Notes: generated by a model from the sequence alone, not told the origin. DNA of 14,447 bases from an uncultured Oscillospiraceae bacterium (GCA_934636865.1 CAKUBI010000039.1:1-14447), one strand, 5' to 3'; shown: positions 5,747 through 13,262, counted from the first letter of the stretch. A program made the numbers and translations.

Positions 5747-8700
5747 TTGAAAAGAAAGATCGGAAGTCTGCTTCTCGCGCTGACGATGCTGGCGGCGTCG
5801 CTCAATATGACGGCGTTTGCCAAGCAGAGCGATGAGGACACGACGCTCAACGCGCAGTACACGTACACCAACAACGGCTACACGCTCGAGAAGGTCTCCC
5901 ACGCGGACGTGGCTGCCGGCAGCGCCGACGGCTTTGTGGACTACTACCAGTACACGGATCCCGACGGCAAGATCTGCACCGGCGTGATCGAGCACATGTA
6001 TGCCGAGGGCGCGGACACGCCCGCGATCGACACGGCCGCGGAGCTTGCCAGGCTCAGAACCAAGCTTGAGAGCAAGTATCCCGGTGCGACTGCCGAAGAG
6101 ATCGACGGCATGATGGCTGAGATCAAGGAGAGCCTGACCGGCGATGCCTGCCAGTCCTACGCCTTCTCCGCGCTGGGCTACGGCGATTGGGTCTACATCG
6201 GCACGATGTACGGCGGTACCGGCATCACCAAGAACAACGCCAGAACGATGTTCAAGTCCATGGGTCTTCTGAAGGATGAGACCAATGAAGACGGCTCGAC
6301 CAATGAGGAGGCTGTGGAGCACAACCAGAAGCTCGTGGACAGCGCCGTCGGCCTGCTCTACGGCGACAATTATTACACCGAGCACCCGGTCCCCACGCAG
6401 GGCATCCTCTTCAAGATGAACGTTAAGACCGGCGAGAGCAAGATCCTGATGGCGGGCTCCGTCAACGGCTATCAGGTCACGCTGCGCAATGCCGTTGCAT
6501 ATAACGGCCGCTTCTACTTCATCGGCACGCAGGTCGGCACGGAAAGCGTGGCGTCTGCTGCGACCGGCATTCCCTCTATCTTCGAGGTCAACCCCGAGGA
6601 CGATTCCTTCCGCACGGTCTATCAGGCCGTTACGATGGAGGAATACAGAGCCATGCAGGCGGCCTACGTGTTCCCCATCCCCCGCGCCATCACGGTCTAC
6701 AAGGACTCTCTGATCGCCTCCGTGACGCAGAAGGACGGCGCGCACATCATCGCCTACACGCCGGACGCGGATGACTTCAACGCCGACGGCAGCTTCAAGG
6801 GCATCAAGGTCGAAGGCAGCGCCCTGCGCAACAGCGAGTTCACCGAGATCGCCGAGCAGAGCGAGGAGCTTCTCAATTACCCCGCCTACCACATGTATGA
6901 CGCCAACTACGGCGGCACGGTCTATCAGATGATCGAGTACAACGACAAGCTGTACATGGCCATCAATGCCGGTCAGAAGGCGCTGCACTCCACGCTGAAC
7001 CCGACCGAGGGCGTTTACACCGCGGTCGATCCCGATACGCTCGAGGAGACCAAGTGCTTCGCGGGCTACGCCATTCTGGAGGGCACGCTGAAAGACGGCG
7101 CGTCTCCCTCTGACCGCAGCGCCTGGACCTGGAAGCCGATCATCGGCAACACGGCGGACGACCAGTGGGACAACAGCGTCAACCACGCCGATACCGACCC
7201 CGCCATGTACACCTTCAACATTGACCCGAACCGCTTTGCGGCTGCGATCTGCACGATGGAGGTCTACAACGGCTACCTCTATATCGGCGACTACAACGAC
7301 GTGACGCAGGCGACCTATCCCATGCTGCAGATGGACTTCATCCATCTGGCAACGGTCCTGTCCCAGTCGGTGAACCTTTACCGCATGGACGGCGATTATA
7401 ACATTGAGCTTGTTGTCGGCGACAAGACCAAGACCTTCCCGAACGGCTCCCTTTCCGGCTGGGAGAGCGGCTATACCGGTCTCAACGGTCACGGCAGCCG
7501 CATCAACCAGTACACCTCGATGACCCAGATCTGGGACGAGGACAAGACGGACGACAACGACGGCGTCATGCTGCTCGGCACGCTGGACGAGGGCTCGCTC
7601 CTGCGCCCGATGGTCAAGATCATGAACGGCGATGTGCTCAAGATGAGCGAGGAAGAGTGGGCCGAGAAGATCAGCTACCTCAAGGTCCTCATCCAGCTGC
7701 TTCTCGATAAGGACTCCTCCGGCAGCAACGCGCTGAGCGGTCTCTACAAGGGCCTTGATTTGCCCGGCAGCACCGCGCTGACGCCGGAAGAGGAGGTCGC
7801 GAAGGCACTTGCGGCCGCGCAGACCTATGAGCGTATGTTCGGCGGTCAGGCCGCGGCGCAGTTCGGCCTGGATGGCGACAAGGCTGCTTCTTCCGAAAAA
7901 CTCACGCTGACGAGCGAGCAGACAGCCGCTCTCACCGAGGGCATCCGCAGCGGCGCGATCGTGCCGCACAGCATGTCCGCCCGCGAGATCGTGAAGCTGC
8001 TCGCCCTGCCCTATGGCATGAGCACGCTCAGCGACCTTCTTGACGCCAGCGGTCAGGAGAACGTCAACGCGTTCTACCGCGTGTATAAGGCGCTCGTGGA
8101 ATACTACGAGAAGCTCAAGGAAAGCGGCTATGTGGAGCTTCCCGAGGAGCTGCAGAAGGTGCTCGACCAGGTCCTCAACGAGGAGAGCGCCAGACAGCTC
8201 AACGCCCTGCTCACCTGCCTGAACGCGGTGTCGGCCTCTGTTGTCGGCTGCGACACCTATGCCATTACCACGGACGCGAACGGCGGTAACCTCAAGATCG
8301 ACGTGATCACGCTCGACGGCCTTGGCGACGATTCCAACCAGACCATGCGCAACTTCGCCCTGACGGACGATTACGTGGTCTTTATCCCCGGCAACGCCAT
8401 CCGCGGCGGCTCTGTCTACCGCCTGACCGATTGGCCGGGCAAGAAGGAAGCGCCCACGCCCGACCCGGATCCCACGCCCGACCCGAAGCCGGATCCCGAC
8501 CCGGATCCCACTCCTGACCCGAAGCCCGATCCTGACCCGGATCCCACGCCTGACCCGAAGCCGGATCCCACGCCCACCCCGACCCCGACGCCTGGCAGCG
8601 GCTCCGCCCTCTGCACGCTGCACTTTGAGACCAACGGCGGCAGCGAGCTGGCGGACCTGCGCGTGTCCACCGGCACGACGGTCGATCTGAAAGAGCATGT

Positions 8701-9373
8701 GACGCAGAAGGCCGGCTATACCTTCGCCGGCTGGTACACGGACAAGGAGCTGACCAACGCCGTTGAAAAGGTGAAGGTCAGCGGCTACACCACCGTTTAC
8801 GCCAAGTGGACGGTCAAGTGCCCGTTCACCGACGTGTCCGATCGGGACTGGTTCTATGACGATGTGATGTCCATGTATGAAAAGGGCCTGATGGGCGGCA
8901 CGAGCGATACGGCCTTCAGCCCCGACCTGACCACCACCCGCGGCATGATCGTGACCATCCTCTACCGCATGGAGAACTCTCCCGCCGTGAGCGGCAAGAG
9001 CAGCTTCCAGGATGTGAAGGCGGACGCGTACTATAACGACGCCGTCATCTGGGCCGCGTCCAACGGCATTGTGACGGGCGTGAGCAGCACGGAGTTCTGC
9101 CCGGACAACGCCATCACGCGCGAGCAGTTCGCCGCGATCCTGTTCCGCTATGCGCAGTACAAGGGCATGGATGCCGTGACGCTGGAGGAGAACCTCGGCG
9201 GCTTTGCTGACGGCAGCACCGTGAGCGCCTATGCGGTGCCCGCGATGAACTGGGCGGTCGGCGCAGGCCTGCTGCGCGGCGACGACAGCGGCCTTCTGCT
9301 GCCGCGCGGCGAGGCGACCCGCGCGCAGGCGGCCGCGATGCTCAACCGTTTCATCGAAAACGTGCTGAAGTAA
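5747..9373 (+). CDS. large secreted S-layer-homology protein with propeller-like body
   Basis: This 1208-residue protein starts at TTG 5747, 7 bases after a perfect AAGGAGGA. A signal peptide (residues 1-25, cut likely after AFA) begins the protein. The body has repeated strand motifs of the form Y-N/G-x-x-(L/V/F)-Y-(I/M), near residues 144, 250, 396 and 505, with related ones near 317 and 870. This suggests a beta-propeller interrupted by a helical stretch (about 620-820). An Asp/Pro/Lys linker (903-949) leads to an InlB B-repeat/Flg_new module (about 955-1023) and three SLH domains (about 1026-1205). SLH domains bind pyruvylated cell-wall polymer, so the protein should sit on the outer wall. 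No catalytic motif is recognised and the ligand of the body is unknown. It is transcribed alone, between its own promoter and a terminator, with GC-rich codons typical of its neighbours. Confidence 0.93.
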   Translation: MKRKIGSLLLALTMLAASLNMTAFAKQSDEDTTLNAQYTYTNNGYTLEKVSHADVAAGSADGFVDYYQYTDPDGKICTGVIEHMYAEGADTPAIDTAAELARLRTKLESKYPGATAEEIDGMMAEIKESLTGDACQSYAFSALGYGDWVYIGTMYGGTGITKNNARTMFKSMGLLKDETNEDGSTNEEAVEHNQKLVDSAVGLLYGDNYYTEHPVPTQGILFKMNVKTGESKILMAGSVNGYQVTLRNAVAYNGRFYFIGTQVGTESVASAATGIPSIFEVNPEDDSFRTVYQAVTMEEYRAMQAAYVFPIPRAITVYKDSLIASVTQKDGAHIIAYTPDADDFNADGSFKGIKVEGSALRNSEFTEIAEQSEELLNYPAYHMYDANYGGTVYQMIEYNDKLYMAINAGQKALHSTLNPTEGVYTAVDPDTLEETKCFAGYAILEGTLKDGASPSDRSAWTWKPIIGNTADDQWDNSVNHADTDPAMYTFNIDPNRFAAAICTMEVYNGYLYIGDYNDVTQATYPMLQMDFIHLATVLSQSVNLYRMDGDYNIELVVGDKTKTFPNGSLSGWESGYTGLNGHGSRINQYTSMTQIWDEDKTDDNDGVMLLGTLDEGSLLRPMVKIMNGDVLKMSEEEWAEKISYLKVLIQLLLDKDSSGSNALSGLYKGLDLPGSTALTPEEEVAKALAAAQTYERMFGGQAAAQFGLDGDKAASSEKLTLTSEQTAALTEGIRSGAIVPHSMSAREIVKLLALPYGMSTLSDLLDASGQENVNAFYRVYKALVEYYEKLKESGYVELPEELQKVLDQVLNEESARQLNALLTCLNAVSASVVGCDTYAITTDANGGNLKIDVITLDGLGDDSNQTMRNFALTDDYVVFIPGNAIRGGSVYRLTDWPGKKEAPTPDPDPTPDPKPDPDPDPTPDPKPDPDPDPTPDPKPDPTPTPTPTPGSGSALCTLHFETNGGSELADLRVSTGTTVDLKEHVTQKAGYTFAGWYTDKELTNAVEKVKVSGYTTVYAKWTVKCPFTDVSDRDWFYDDVMSMYEKGLMGGTSDTAFSPDLTTTRGMIVTILYRMENSPAVSGKSSFQDVKADAYYNDAVIWAASNGIVTGVSSTEFCPDNAITREQFAAILFRYAQYKGMDAVTLEENLGGFADGSTVSAYAVPAMNWAVGAGLLRGDDSGLLLPRGEATRAQAAAMLNRFIENVLK
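8453..8593 (+). repeat. 36-base in-frame repeat coding an Asp-Pro linker
   Basis: Codons 903-949 read as alternating Pro with Asp, Thr or Lys. A 12-residue unit (TPDPKPDPDPDP) recurs about three times with a 36-base period and small silent differences, followed by a Thr-Pro tail. It forms a stiff acidic spacer between the body and the wall-binding end. Copy number could vary between strains by slippage. Confidence 0.9.
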
Positions 9374-9400
9374 ATACGCTGCCTTTCCGAAAGAAAAATG

Positions 9401-9435
9401 AAAGGCGGGCAGGCGAAAGCGCCTGCCCGCCTTTT
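9401..9435 (+). terminator. rho-independent terminator after the SLH protein
   Basis: A perfect 12-base stem, GGCGGGCAGGCG (9404-9415) against CGCCTGCCCGCC (9420-9431), closes an AAAG loop. It is followed by TTTT and preceded by AAA, 30 bases after the stop codon. Confidence 0.9.
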
Positions 9436-9464
9436 CTGCCGCCGCGGCGGGAGGAGCGCCGCCC

Positions 9465-9493
9465 TTGACGGCAGGAGCGTTTTGTGATATCCT
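9465..9493 (+). promoter_or_regulatory. promoter of the cobalamin-riboswitch operon
   Basis: TTGACG (9465-9470), a 17-base spacer and TATCCT (9488-9493) lie about 20 bases before the riboswitch aptamer. The -10 box is imperfect. Confidence 0.55.
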
Positions 9494-9514
9494 GTCGCAG
9501 CAACTGAATAAGGA

Positions 9515-9669
9515 CTTGAGGTGCCGCCGGGAGGCGGCCGAACAGGGAAGCGGGGTGCAAATCCCCAGCGGAGCCGCCGCCGTAATGGAAGAGTCCGTTT
9601 TCGACATGCCACTGGAGCGATCCGGGAAGGTGAAAACGGACGGGGACGCCTGAGCCGGAAGACCTGCCC
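9515..9669 (+). promoter_or_regulatory. cobalamin riboswitch (adenosylcobalamin family)
   Basis: The aptamer shows the family signature in order: GAGGTGCCG at the 5' side, GAACAGGGAAGC, a GGTGCAAATCCCC core, the B12-box GCCACTGG (from 9608), and the 3' closing GGAAGACCTGCC ending near 9668. Spacing and length match class I cobalamin riboswitches. About 130 bases then separate it from the ribosome binding site. That stretch has GGGCAG followed by AAATTTTT, which could pair with CTGCCC at the aptamer 3' edge, and a CCGGC/GCCGG element, so the platform may be a terminator; this part is uncertain. Binding of cobalamin would be expected to lower expression of the two genes that follow. Confidence 0.93.
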
Positions 9670-9800
9670 CAAGTGCCGTACAAAGCGCCGCGGACCTTCG
9701 GCTAAAAAGTACATTCCTCAGCAGGGCAGAAATTTTTCCGGCCTGCCGGTCTCTTCTTTCTTTGTATGGCTTGCCAAAACAAAAAAGGAGAGATTTTTTC

Positions 9801-10202
9801 ATGGAGAAAAAGAACAACAAGAAGGGCCTTATTGCCCTCGCGGTGGTCCTTGTGCTGGCCATCGCCGCGCTCATCATCTGGCAGGTGAACAAGCCCGAGC
9901 CGCAGCAGGGCGGCAAGGAGATCACCGTCAATGTCGATCACCTGAACGGCGATGATACGACCTACACCTTTTACACCGACGCAGAGTATGTGCGCGGCGC
10001 GCTCGAGCAGGAAGACCTGATCGAGGGCACCGAGAGCGAATACGGCCTCTACGTCCTGACTGTTGACGGCGAGACCGCCGACGAGAGCAAGCAGGAGTGG
10101 TGGGGCTACAGCGTCAACGGTGAATTCGCCGAGCTTGGCGTGGACAGCCAGCCCGTCGCGGACGGCGACGTCTACGACTTCGTCCTGAATGTCGGCTGGT
10201 AA
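9801..10202 (+). CDS. membrane-anchored DUF4430 protein, probable cobalamin-binding partner
   Basis: A 133-residue protein with a Lys-rich start, one membrane span (about residues 9-29) and an outside domain (about 38-133) ending in YDFVLNVGW. The segment EWWGYSVNGEFA is typical of DUF4430, a family similar to the C-terminal domain of mammalian transcobalamin and intrinsic factor. No lipobox Cys follows the hydrophobic stretch, so it is anchored by the uncleaved helix or released by signal peptidase. AAAGGAG lies about 10 bases before ATG 9801; a longer start at 9762 is less likely. It is the first gene after the cobalamin riboswitch, and the next gene, an ECF S component, overlaps it. Capture or hand-over of cobalamin outside the membrane is the likely role, inferred from context. 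Confidence 0.87.
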   Translation: MEKKNNKKGLIALAVVLVLAIAALIIWQVNKPEPQQGGKEITVNVDHLNGDDTTYTFYTDAEYVRGALEQEDLIEGTESEYGLYVLTVDGETADESKQEWWGYSVNGEFAELGVDSQPVADGDVYDFVLNVGW

Positions 10203-10710
10203 GTCCGCACGGCTGACCGCCCGCGAGATCGCGGAGCTCTCGCTCATCTGCGCGCTGATGGTCGCGGGAAAAGAGAGCCTGCGCCTCATCCCGAATGTTC
10301 ATCCGGTCACGCTTTTGCTGCTGCTGGCGACGGCGGTGTACGGCGCCAAGGCGCTCTATCCCGCCTTCGGCTTCGCCCTGCTCGAGATCGCGCTCTACGG
10401 CGCGGGGCTTTGGAACCTGATGTACCTCTATGTCTGGCCCATTGTTGTGTTTGCGGCGCTGCCGGTCCGGCAAAGCCGCAGCCGCGCGCTCTGGGCTGCC
10501 CTTGCGGGGCTGCACGGGCTGTGCTTCGGCGCACTGTGCGCCATCCCGTATTTTTTCATCGGCGGGTGGAAGATGGCGTTTGCGTGGTGGGTGTCGGGCA
10601 TCCCGTATGACGTCATCCACTGTGTTTCGAACACGGTCTTGACCTTCGTGCTGCTGCCGCCGCTGCGCGGGCTGCTCGAAACGCTCAAAGCCCGCCAGAC
10701 CGGAAAATAA
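10189..10710 (+). CDS. ECF transporter S component, probable cobalamin/corrinoid specific
   Basis: A 173-residue, very hydrophobic protein with about six membrane spans, the size and shape of energy-coupling-factor S components that bind a vitamin and dock on a shared EcfA-EcfA'-EcfT module. Helix 1 contains ALMVA (residues 22-26), the A-x-x-x-A docking motif of group II S components. No EcfA/T genes are in view, so it would share a module encoded elsewhere. Substrate is taken from the cobalamin riboswitch upstream, as with the B12 S component CbrT; similarity to CbrT cannot be judged here. The ATG at 10189 overlaps the DUF4430 gene by 14 bases and has no clear ribosome binding site, so translation is probably coupled. 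A pantothenate or queuosine-type S component is a less likely alternative. Confidence 0.87.
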   Translation: MSAGKSARLTAREIAELSLICALMVAGKESLRLIPNVHPVTLLLLLATAVYGAKALYPAFGFALLEIALYGAGLWNLMYLYVWPIVVFAALPVRQSRSRALWAALAGLHGLCFGALCAIPYFFIGGWKMAFAWWVSGIPYDVIHCVSNTVLTFVLLPPLRGLLETLKARQTGK

Positions 10711-10719
10711 AAACGCAAA

Positions 10720-10756
10720 AAAGGAAGGGCCGCTCAATTTGAGCGGCCCTTCCTTT
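10720..10756. terminator. bidirectional terminator
   Basis: A near-perfect palindrome of about 18 bases per arm (AAAGGAAGGGCCGCTCAA from 10720, complement ending at 10756) lies between the convergent ECF gene and the SLH surface gene. It is flanked by A-rich sequence on the left and T3 on the right, so it can end transcripts from both sides. Confidence 0.85.
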
Positions 10757-10782
10757 GATAGGGGATGGAGGAAGTTGTCTGA

Positions 10783-11715
10783 TTACTTTTCCAACTGGGA
10801 CCAGTCACGATTTTCGCGCAGCTCGGTCCACTTTTCGAACGACGAGTTCGTCTTGAACTCGTAGTAGTGGCTGTTGGTCGCCTCCTGGACCGCCAGATAG
10901 TACCACGCCTTCTTGTCGGCGTTGTCAGTCCAGGTGACCATATCCGGGAGCAGGTCATCCTCAGTCTCGGGCTTGCGGTCCAGCACGCGGTTGACGAGCG
11001 TCATGGTCTCCGCGCGGGTGATGCTGCGCTGGGGACCGAACGTGCCGTCGGGATAACCTGTGATGATGCCCATCGCGCTGAGGGTCGAGACCGCGTTGTT
11101 GTACCACGCGGTGCCCGCCACGTCGGAGTACGGGTTGGTGCGCGTGAAGTTCTCCTGACGCACGTCGTCAGTCAGCAGGCGAAAGAAGATGGTCGTGACC
11201 TCGGCGCGGGTGATCTGGCCGCCCGGCTGCACCGTGCCGTCGGAATAACCGATGATGTAAGCGAAGTGGTCGGTCGTGTTCAGGCCCAGCGCATCATCGT
11301 CTTCGATCTCGACGGTGGGAGGAACATAAGGGGGATAGTAGGGGATATAGTAATAGGTGTAGTAGTTGGTGATGGAAGTGCCGGTGCTGCCGGCGGCTAA
11401 CTGGGCGTTTTCATCTGTGGTAAAGGTGAACGTGTGCTCGGACGTGTTGCAGAACACATAAGGCTGATAGGCCTCGTTCTCAGCGACGGTAACGGTGTAG
11501 GTGGTGTTTGCGTTCAGTGCGTCAATGCCACCTTGTACGGCGAAAGAGAAGTTTTTGCTGCTATTGATGGGCAGGTTGACCATACCGGTATAGATGCCAA
11601 CAGCTTCCTTTGTTTGGTCACCGATGTATACAGTGGCGCTCGCGGTGAAGGTCGGCAGAGTTTCGGGGGAGTAGCCATAGGCGGAACGGAATACCTTAGA
11701 GACGAGCGTGCTCAA
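10783..11715 (-). CDS. C-terminal part of the SLH surface protein
   Basis: A frame of 310 residues from a TTG at 11715 that has no ribosome binding site; the frame is open further upstream and reads KKQPEPTPGTISGALS before it, so this is a continuation, not a new gene. Residues 22-100 form a second pilin-like module (IYTGMVNLPINSS ... NTTYTVTVAENEAY) similar to the one before it. Residues 117-133 are a Tyr/Pro linker (NYYTYYYIPYYPPYVPP). Three SLH domains follow at about 149-181, 196-244 and 260-303, the last diverged but keeping AWYYLAVQEA. SLH domains hold the protein on the cell wall. GC content rises sharply at the linker. Confidence 0.88.
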   Translation of the reverse strand: MSTLVSKVFRSAYGYSPETLPTFTASATVYIGDQTKEAVGIYTGMVNLPINSSKNFSFAVQGGIDALNANTTYTVTVAENEAYQPYVFCNTSEHTFTFTTDENAQLAAGSTGTSITNYYTYYYIPYYPPYVPPTVEIEDDDALGLNTTDHFAYIIGYSDGTVQPGGQITRAEVTTIFFRLLTDDVRQENFTRTNPYSDVAGTAWYNNAVSTLSAMGIITGYPDGTFGPQRSITRAETMTLVNRVLDRKPETEDDLLPDMVTWTDNADKKAWYYLAVQEATNSHYYEFKTNSSFEKWTELRENRDWSQLEK

Positions 11716-11756
11716 CGCACCAGAGATGGTGCCAGGCGTAGGCTCAGGTTGCTTTT

Positions 11757-12212
11757 TTAAGAGCTGTTCGTCTCTTCACGTACGGTATAAGTATTTGAGC
11801 CTACATTCGTACTGTCAAAAATCATCTTCCTGTTGAACCGGAAGTCGGCAGAGGAAGTGTTTTTTCCCAATCTGACAGTACCTGTGTAAATATCGTTGCT
11901 GTCGGCATTATTGGTGACGGTGATCGTAAAATCACGATACTCGTTCTCCGTCAGTTTGTCGGCGTTGGTCAGAACCTTCCGGAAACGAGCGGTATTGCTA
12001 TCGTCTTTATCCAAATCGACTACGACGATAGGCGAGGTCCAAATGCCGTAAAGGGTATGCTGGTCACCGGTAGCGTTGAATTTGTCCGTAATTTCGGCAC
12101 CGGTGTATCCGGAATTTAAGAACCAGCCGGAGAAGATATAATTAGTGCCATCCCTTGAAATAATAGTGCCAGACTTATAGCAATTTAGCCGCATCGACCA
12201 GCGAGACCTCAA
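11757..12212 (-). CDS. middle part of the SLH surface protein (shifted frame)
   Basis: A 151-residue frame, +1 relative to the preceding part. True coding begins near CYKSG (residue 11); the earlier residues are an out-of-frame shadow and there is no ribosome binding site. Residues 11-59 (GTIISRDGTNYIFSGWF ... LYGIWT) are an InlB B-repeat/Flg_new module. Residues 64-151 (FTITVTNN ... IYTGTVRLGKN ... NTYTVREET) look like a pilin-type module of the FctA/Cna kind and resemble a module in the next part. It ends at TAA (11757-11759) before the linker. Confidence 0.7.
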   Translation of the reverse strand: MRSRWSMRLNCYKSGTIISRDGTNYIFSGWFLNSGYTGAEITDKFNATGDQHTLYGIWTSPIVVVDLDKDDSNTARFRKVLTNADKLTENEYRDFTITVTNNADSNDIYTGTVRLGKNTSSADFRFNRKMIFDSTNVGSNTYTVREETNSS

Positions 12213-13128
12213 CTTTTCCAGTGGCTTCTAAGGTATATTCGTTGGAATCTGTTGGAAGTGCTACGGTATTTGGGACACCGATCCAACTATATGCGACCTT
12301 GATTTTGGAAATGTTTTTGATGTAGAAGATAACAGTATATTCGTTGCCGGTAATATTGCGGTCAAGAGAAATTTCGCCGTTGGCATCACGAGTCCGCTCG
12401 CTACCATTAACTGTGACCTTCACGATTTCATATTTGGGATCCAGTAAAGCACCGATACCGGCAACCGTGCCGACTTTCTTATTATACCAATAGGATGCCG
12501 ACGCCAAATCAACAGAGGTACTTTCCATTCTGATGGCATAAGTAACTTTAAGAGTAGCATCGTTGTGCCTCTCACTATAACCCCAGTCTGTACCATAAAT
12601 GACACCGTGAGTATCGGAACTGACAAATGCCTGCTTATAATAAAGAATTAGGGTCTGATTATCGGTGAAATAAAATTCTTGGCCATCATTTGTCAGGTAC
12701 TTATAACCATTCCATGCACGGAAAATCGCAGTGATCGGGGTACCAACATTGGTCTTGTTGTCATCGGCTTCACCGTTTTGCTTATTAGTTGTGTCCTGCA
12801 CGACGGCCTTCCAGAACCGTCCGGTACCCTTATCATTACTACTGAGATCGATGGTACCGCTTTGCAGAGAAGACTCATTTGCGAAGTAAAGGGAATCTTT
12901 ACCGGAAAGCAATGTGCTCAAGTTGGTGGAAGTACCGTAGCTGCCAACATTGACAGTGGCGTTGGTGCACCAGAATTCGACCTTGGGCGACCATTTATCA
13001 TTACCGGACGAGGTATTATTCGATTTATCCCCATCCTTCGCCAGCACGTTCAGCGGCACCACGGTCAGCATCATCACGATGACCAGTACCCAGGTGAGAA
13101 GGCGCTTGCCAAACTTCTTCTCAGACAT
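12175..13128 (-). CDS. N-terminal part of the SLH surface protein
   Basis: A 317-residue frame from ATG 13128, with AGGAGG 8 bases before it. The signal peptide is MSEKKFGKRLLTWVLVIVMM and following residues, cut likely after LAKD or VLA. Residues 30-250 are Thr/Asn/Ser-rich strands with no family I recognise. Residues 270-310 (VAYSWIGVPNTVALPTDSNEY) match the start of the strand-rich modules found in Clostridia SLH proteins. The frame ends at a TAA (12175-12177) in the middle of that module, while the next frame carries on its second half. Base composition is clearly AT-richer than the SLH part of the same gene. Confidence 0.8.
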   Translation of the reverse strand: MSEKKFGKRLLTWVLVIVMMLTVVPLNVLAKDGDKSNNTSSGNDKWSPKVEFWCTNATVNVGSYGTSTNLSTLLSGKDSLYFANESSLQSGTIDLSSNDKGTGRFWKAVVQDTTNKQNGEADDNKTNVGTPITAIFRAWNGYKYLTNDGQEFYFTDNQTLILYYKQAFVSSDTHGVIYGTDWGYSERHNDATLKVTYAIRMESTSVDLASASYWYNKKVGTVAGIGALLDPKYEIVKVTVNGSERTRDANGEISLDRNITGNEYTVIFYIKNISKIKVAYSWIGVPNTVALPTDSNEYTLEATGKVEVSLVDAAKLL

Positions 13129-13136
13129 AAAAAAAT

Positions 13137-13168
13137 CCTCCTTCTTGGTCCTGGCGGCCCGAAGAAGG
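13137..13168 (-). promoter_or_regulatory. possible expression platform: stem hiding the ribosome binding site
   Basis: Just after the c-di-GMP aptamer the minus strand has CCTTCTT (complement of 13162-13168), which can pair with AAGAAGG (complement of 13140-13146) at the ribosome binding site. The stem is followed by AGGA and T7 before the ATG, so it could act on translation or as a terminator. Which applies cannot be told from sequence. Confidence 0.45.
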
Positions 13169-13184
13169 GGGATGAAAAATACTT

Positions 13185-13262
13185 TGGCAACCGGCTGCTA
13201 TGCGGCGTTTCCGCCGAGTAGGCCCGTGGCTTTGCGAGACCGGCTTTCGCCGGCTGTGCTCT
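13185..13262 (-). promoter_or_regulatory. c-di-GMP-I (GEMM-I) riboswitch of the SLH surface gene
   Basis: On the minus strand the leader reads AGCACAGCC, a stem with a GAAA loop (13245-13248), then CGCAAAGCC (13228-13236), ACGGGCCTA, a second GAAA-capped stem and CAGCCGGTTGCC. This is the order and spacing of the GEMM-I aptamer, whose GAAA loop docks in the second stem. The first joining segment is GCACAGC where GCAAACC is usual, a mild departure. It ends about 55 bases before the ATG of the surface protein and begins about 60 bases after the predicted transcription start. Confidence 0.85.

Larger units (their letters stand above)
10783..13128 (-). pseudogene. modular SLH surface protein gene broken by two frameshifts
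   Basis: Three minus-strand frames together make one protein of about 780 residues: signal peptide, novel N-terminal region, InlB-type repeat, two related pilin-like modules, Tyr/Pro linker and three SLH domains. The first shift lies at about 12178-12192, where removing one base from AAATTG would give VDAAKCYKSGTIIS. The second lies at about 11757-11775, where one base is missing or two are extra before AAAAAAG. The first and last parts are in the same frame, so the two changes cancel. Either this is a decayed gene or the assembly has two base errors; protein sequence looks well conserved on both sides of each break, which suggests a recent event. A c-di-GMP riboswitch controls the leader. 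Confidence 0.75.

Noticed and set aside
8453..8593. CRISPR-like repeat array
   Set aside because: The repeats are in frame within a coding region, adjacent without spacers, and encode an Asp-Pro linker.
9690..9760. Firm call of a terminator as the cobalamin riboswitch platform
   Set aside because: Candidate arms (GGGCAG before AAATTTTT, CCGGC/GCCGG) exist but the stems are short or loops too small to be sure without folding.
5573..9931. Minus-strand open frame of 1452 codons
   Set aside because: It lies opposite the SLH protein, which has a signal peptide, domains, a ribosome binding site and a promoter. The minus frame is low-complexity (Ala/Val/Arg/Gly) and runs through the terminator, riboswitch and promoters: an effect of GC-rich codon bias.
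11757..11775. Programmed -1 frameshift at the A6 run
   Set aside because: The in-frame TAA comes before the AAAAAAG slippery part, so a ribosome would stop before slipping; an indel explains the break better.
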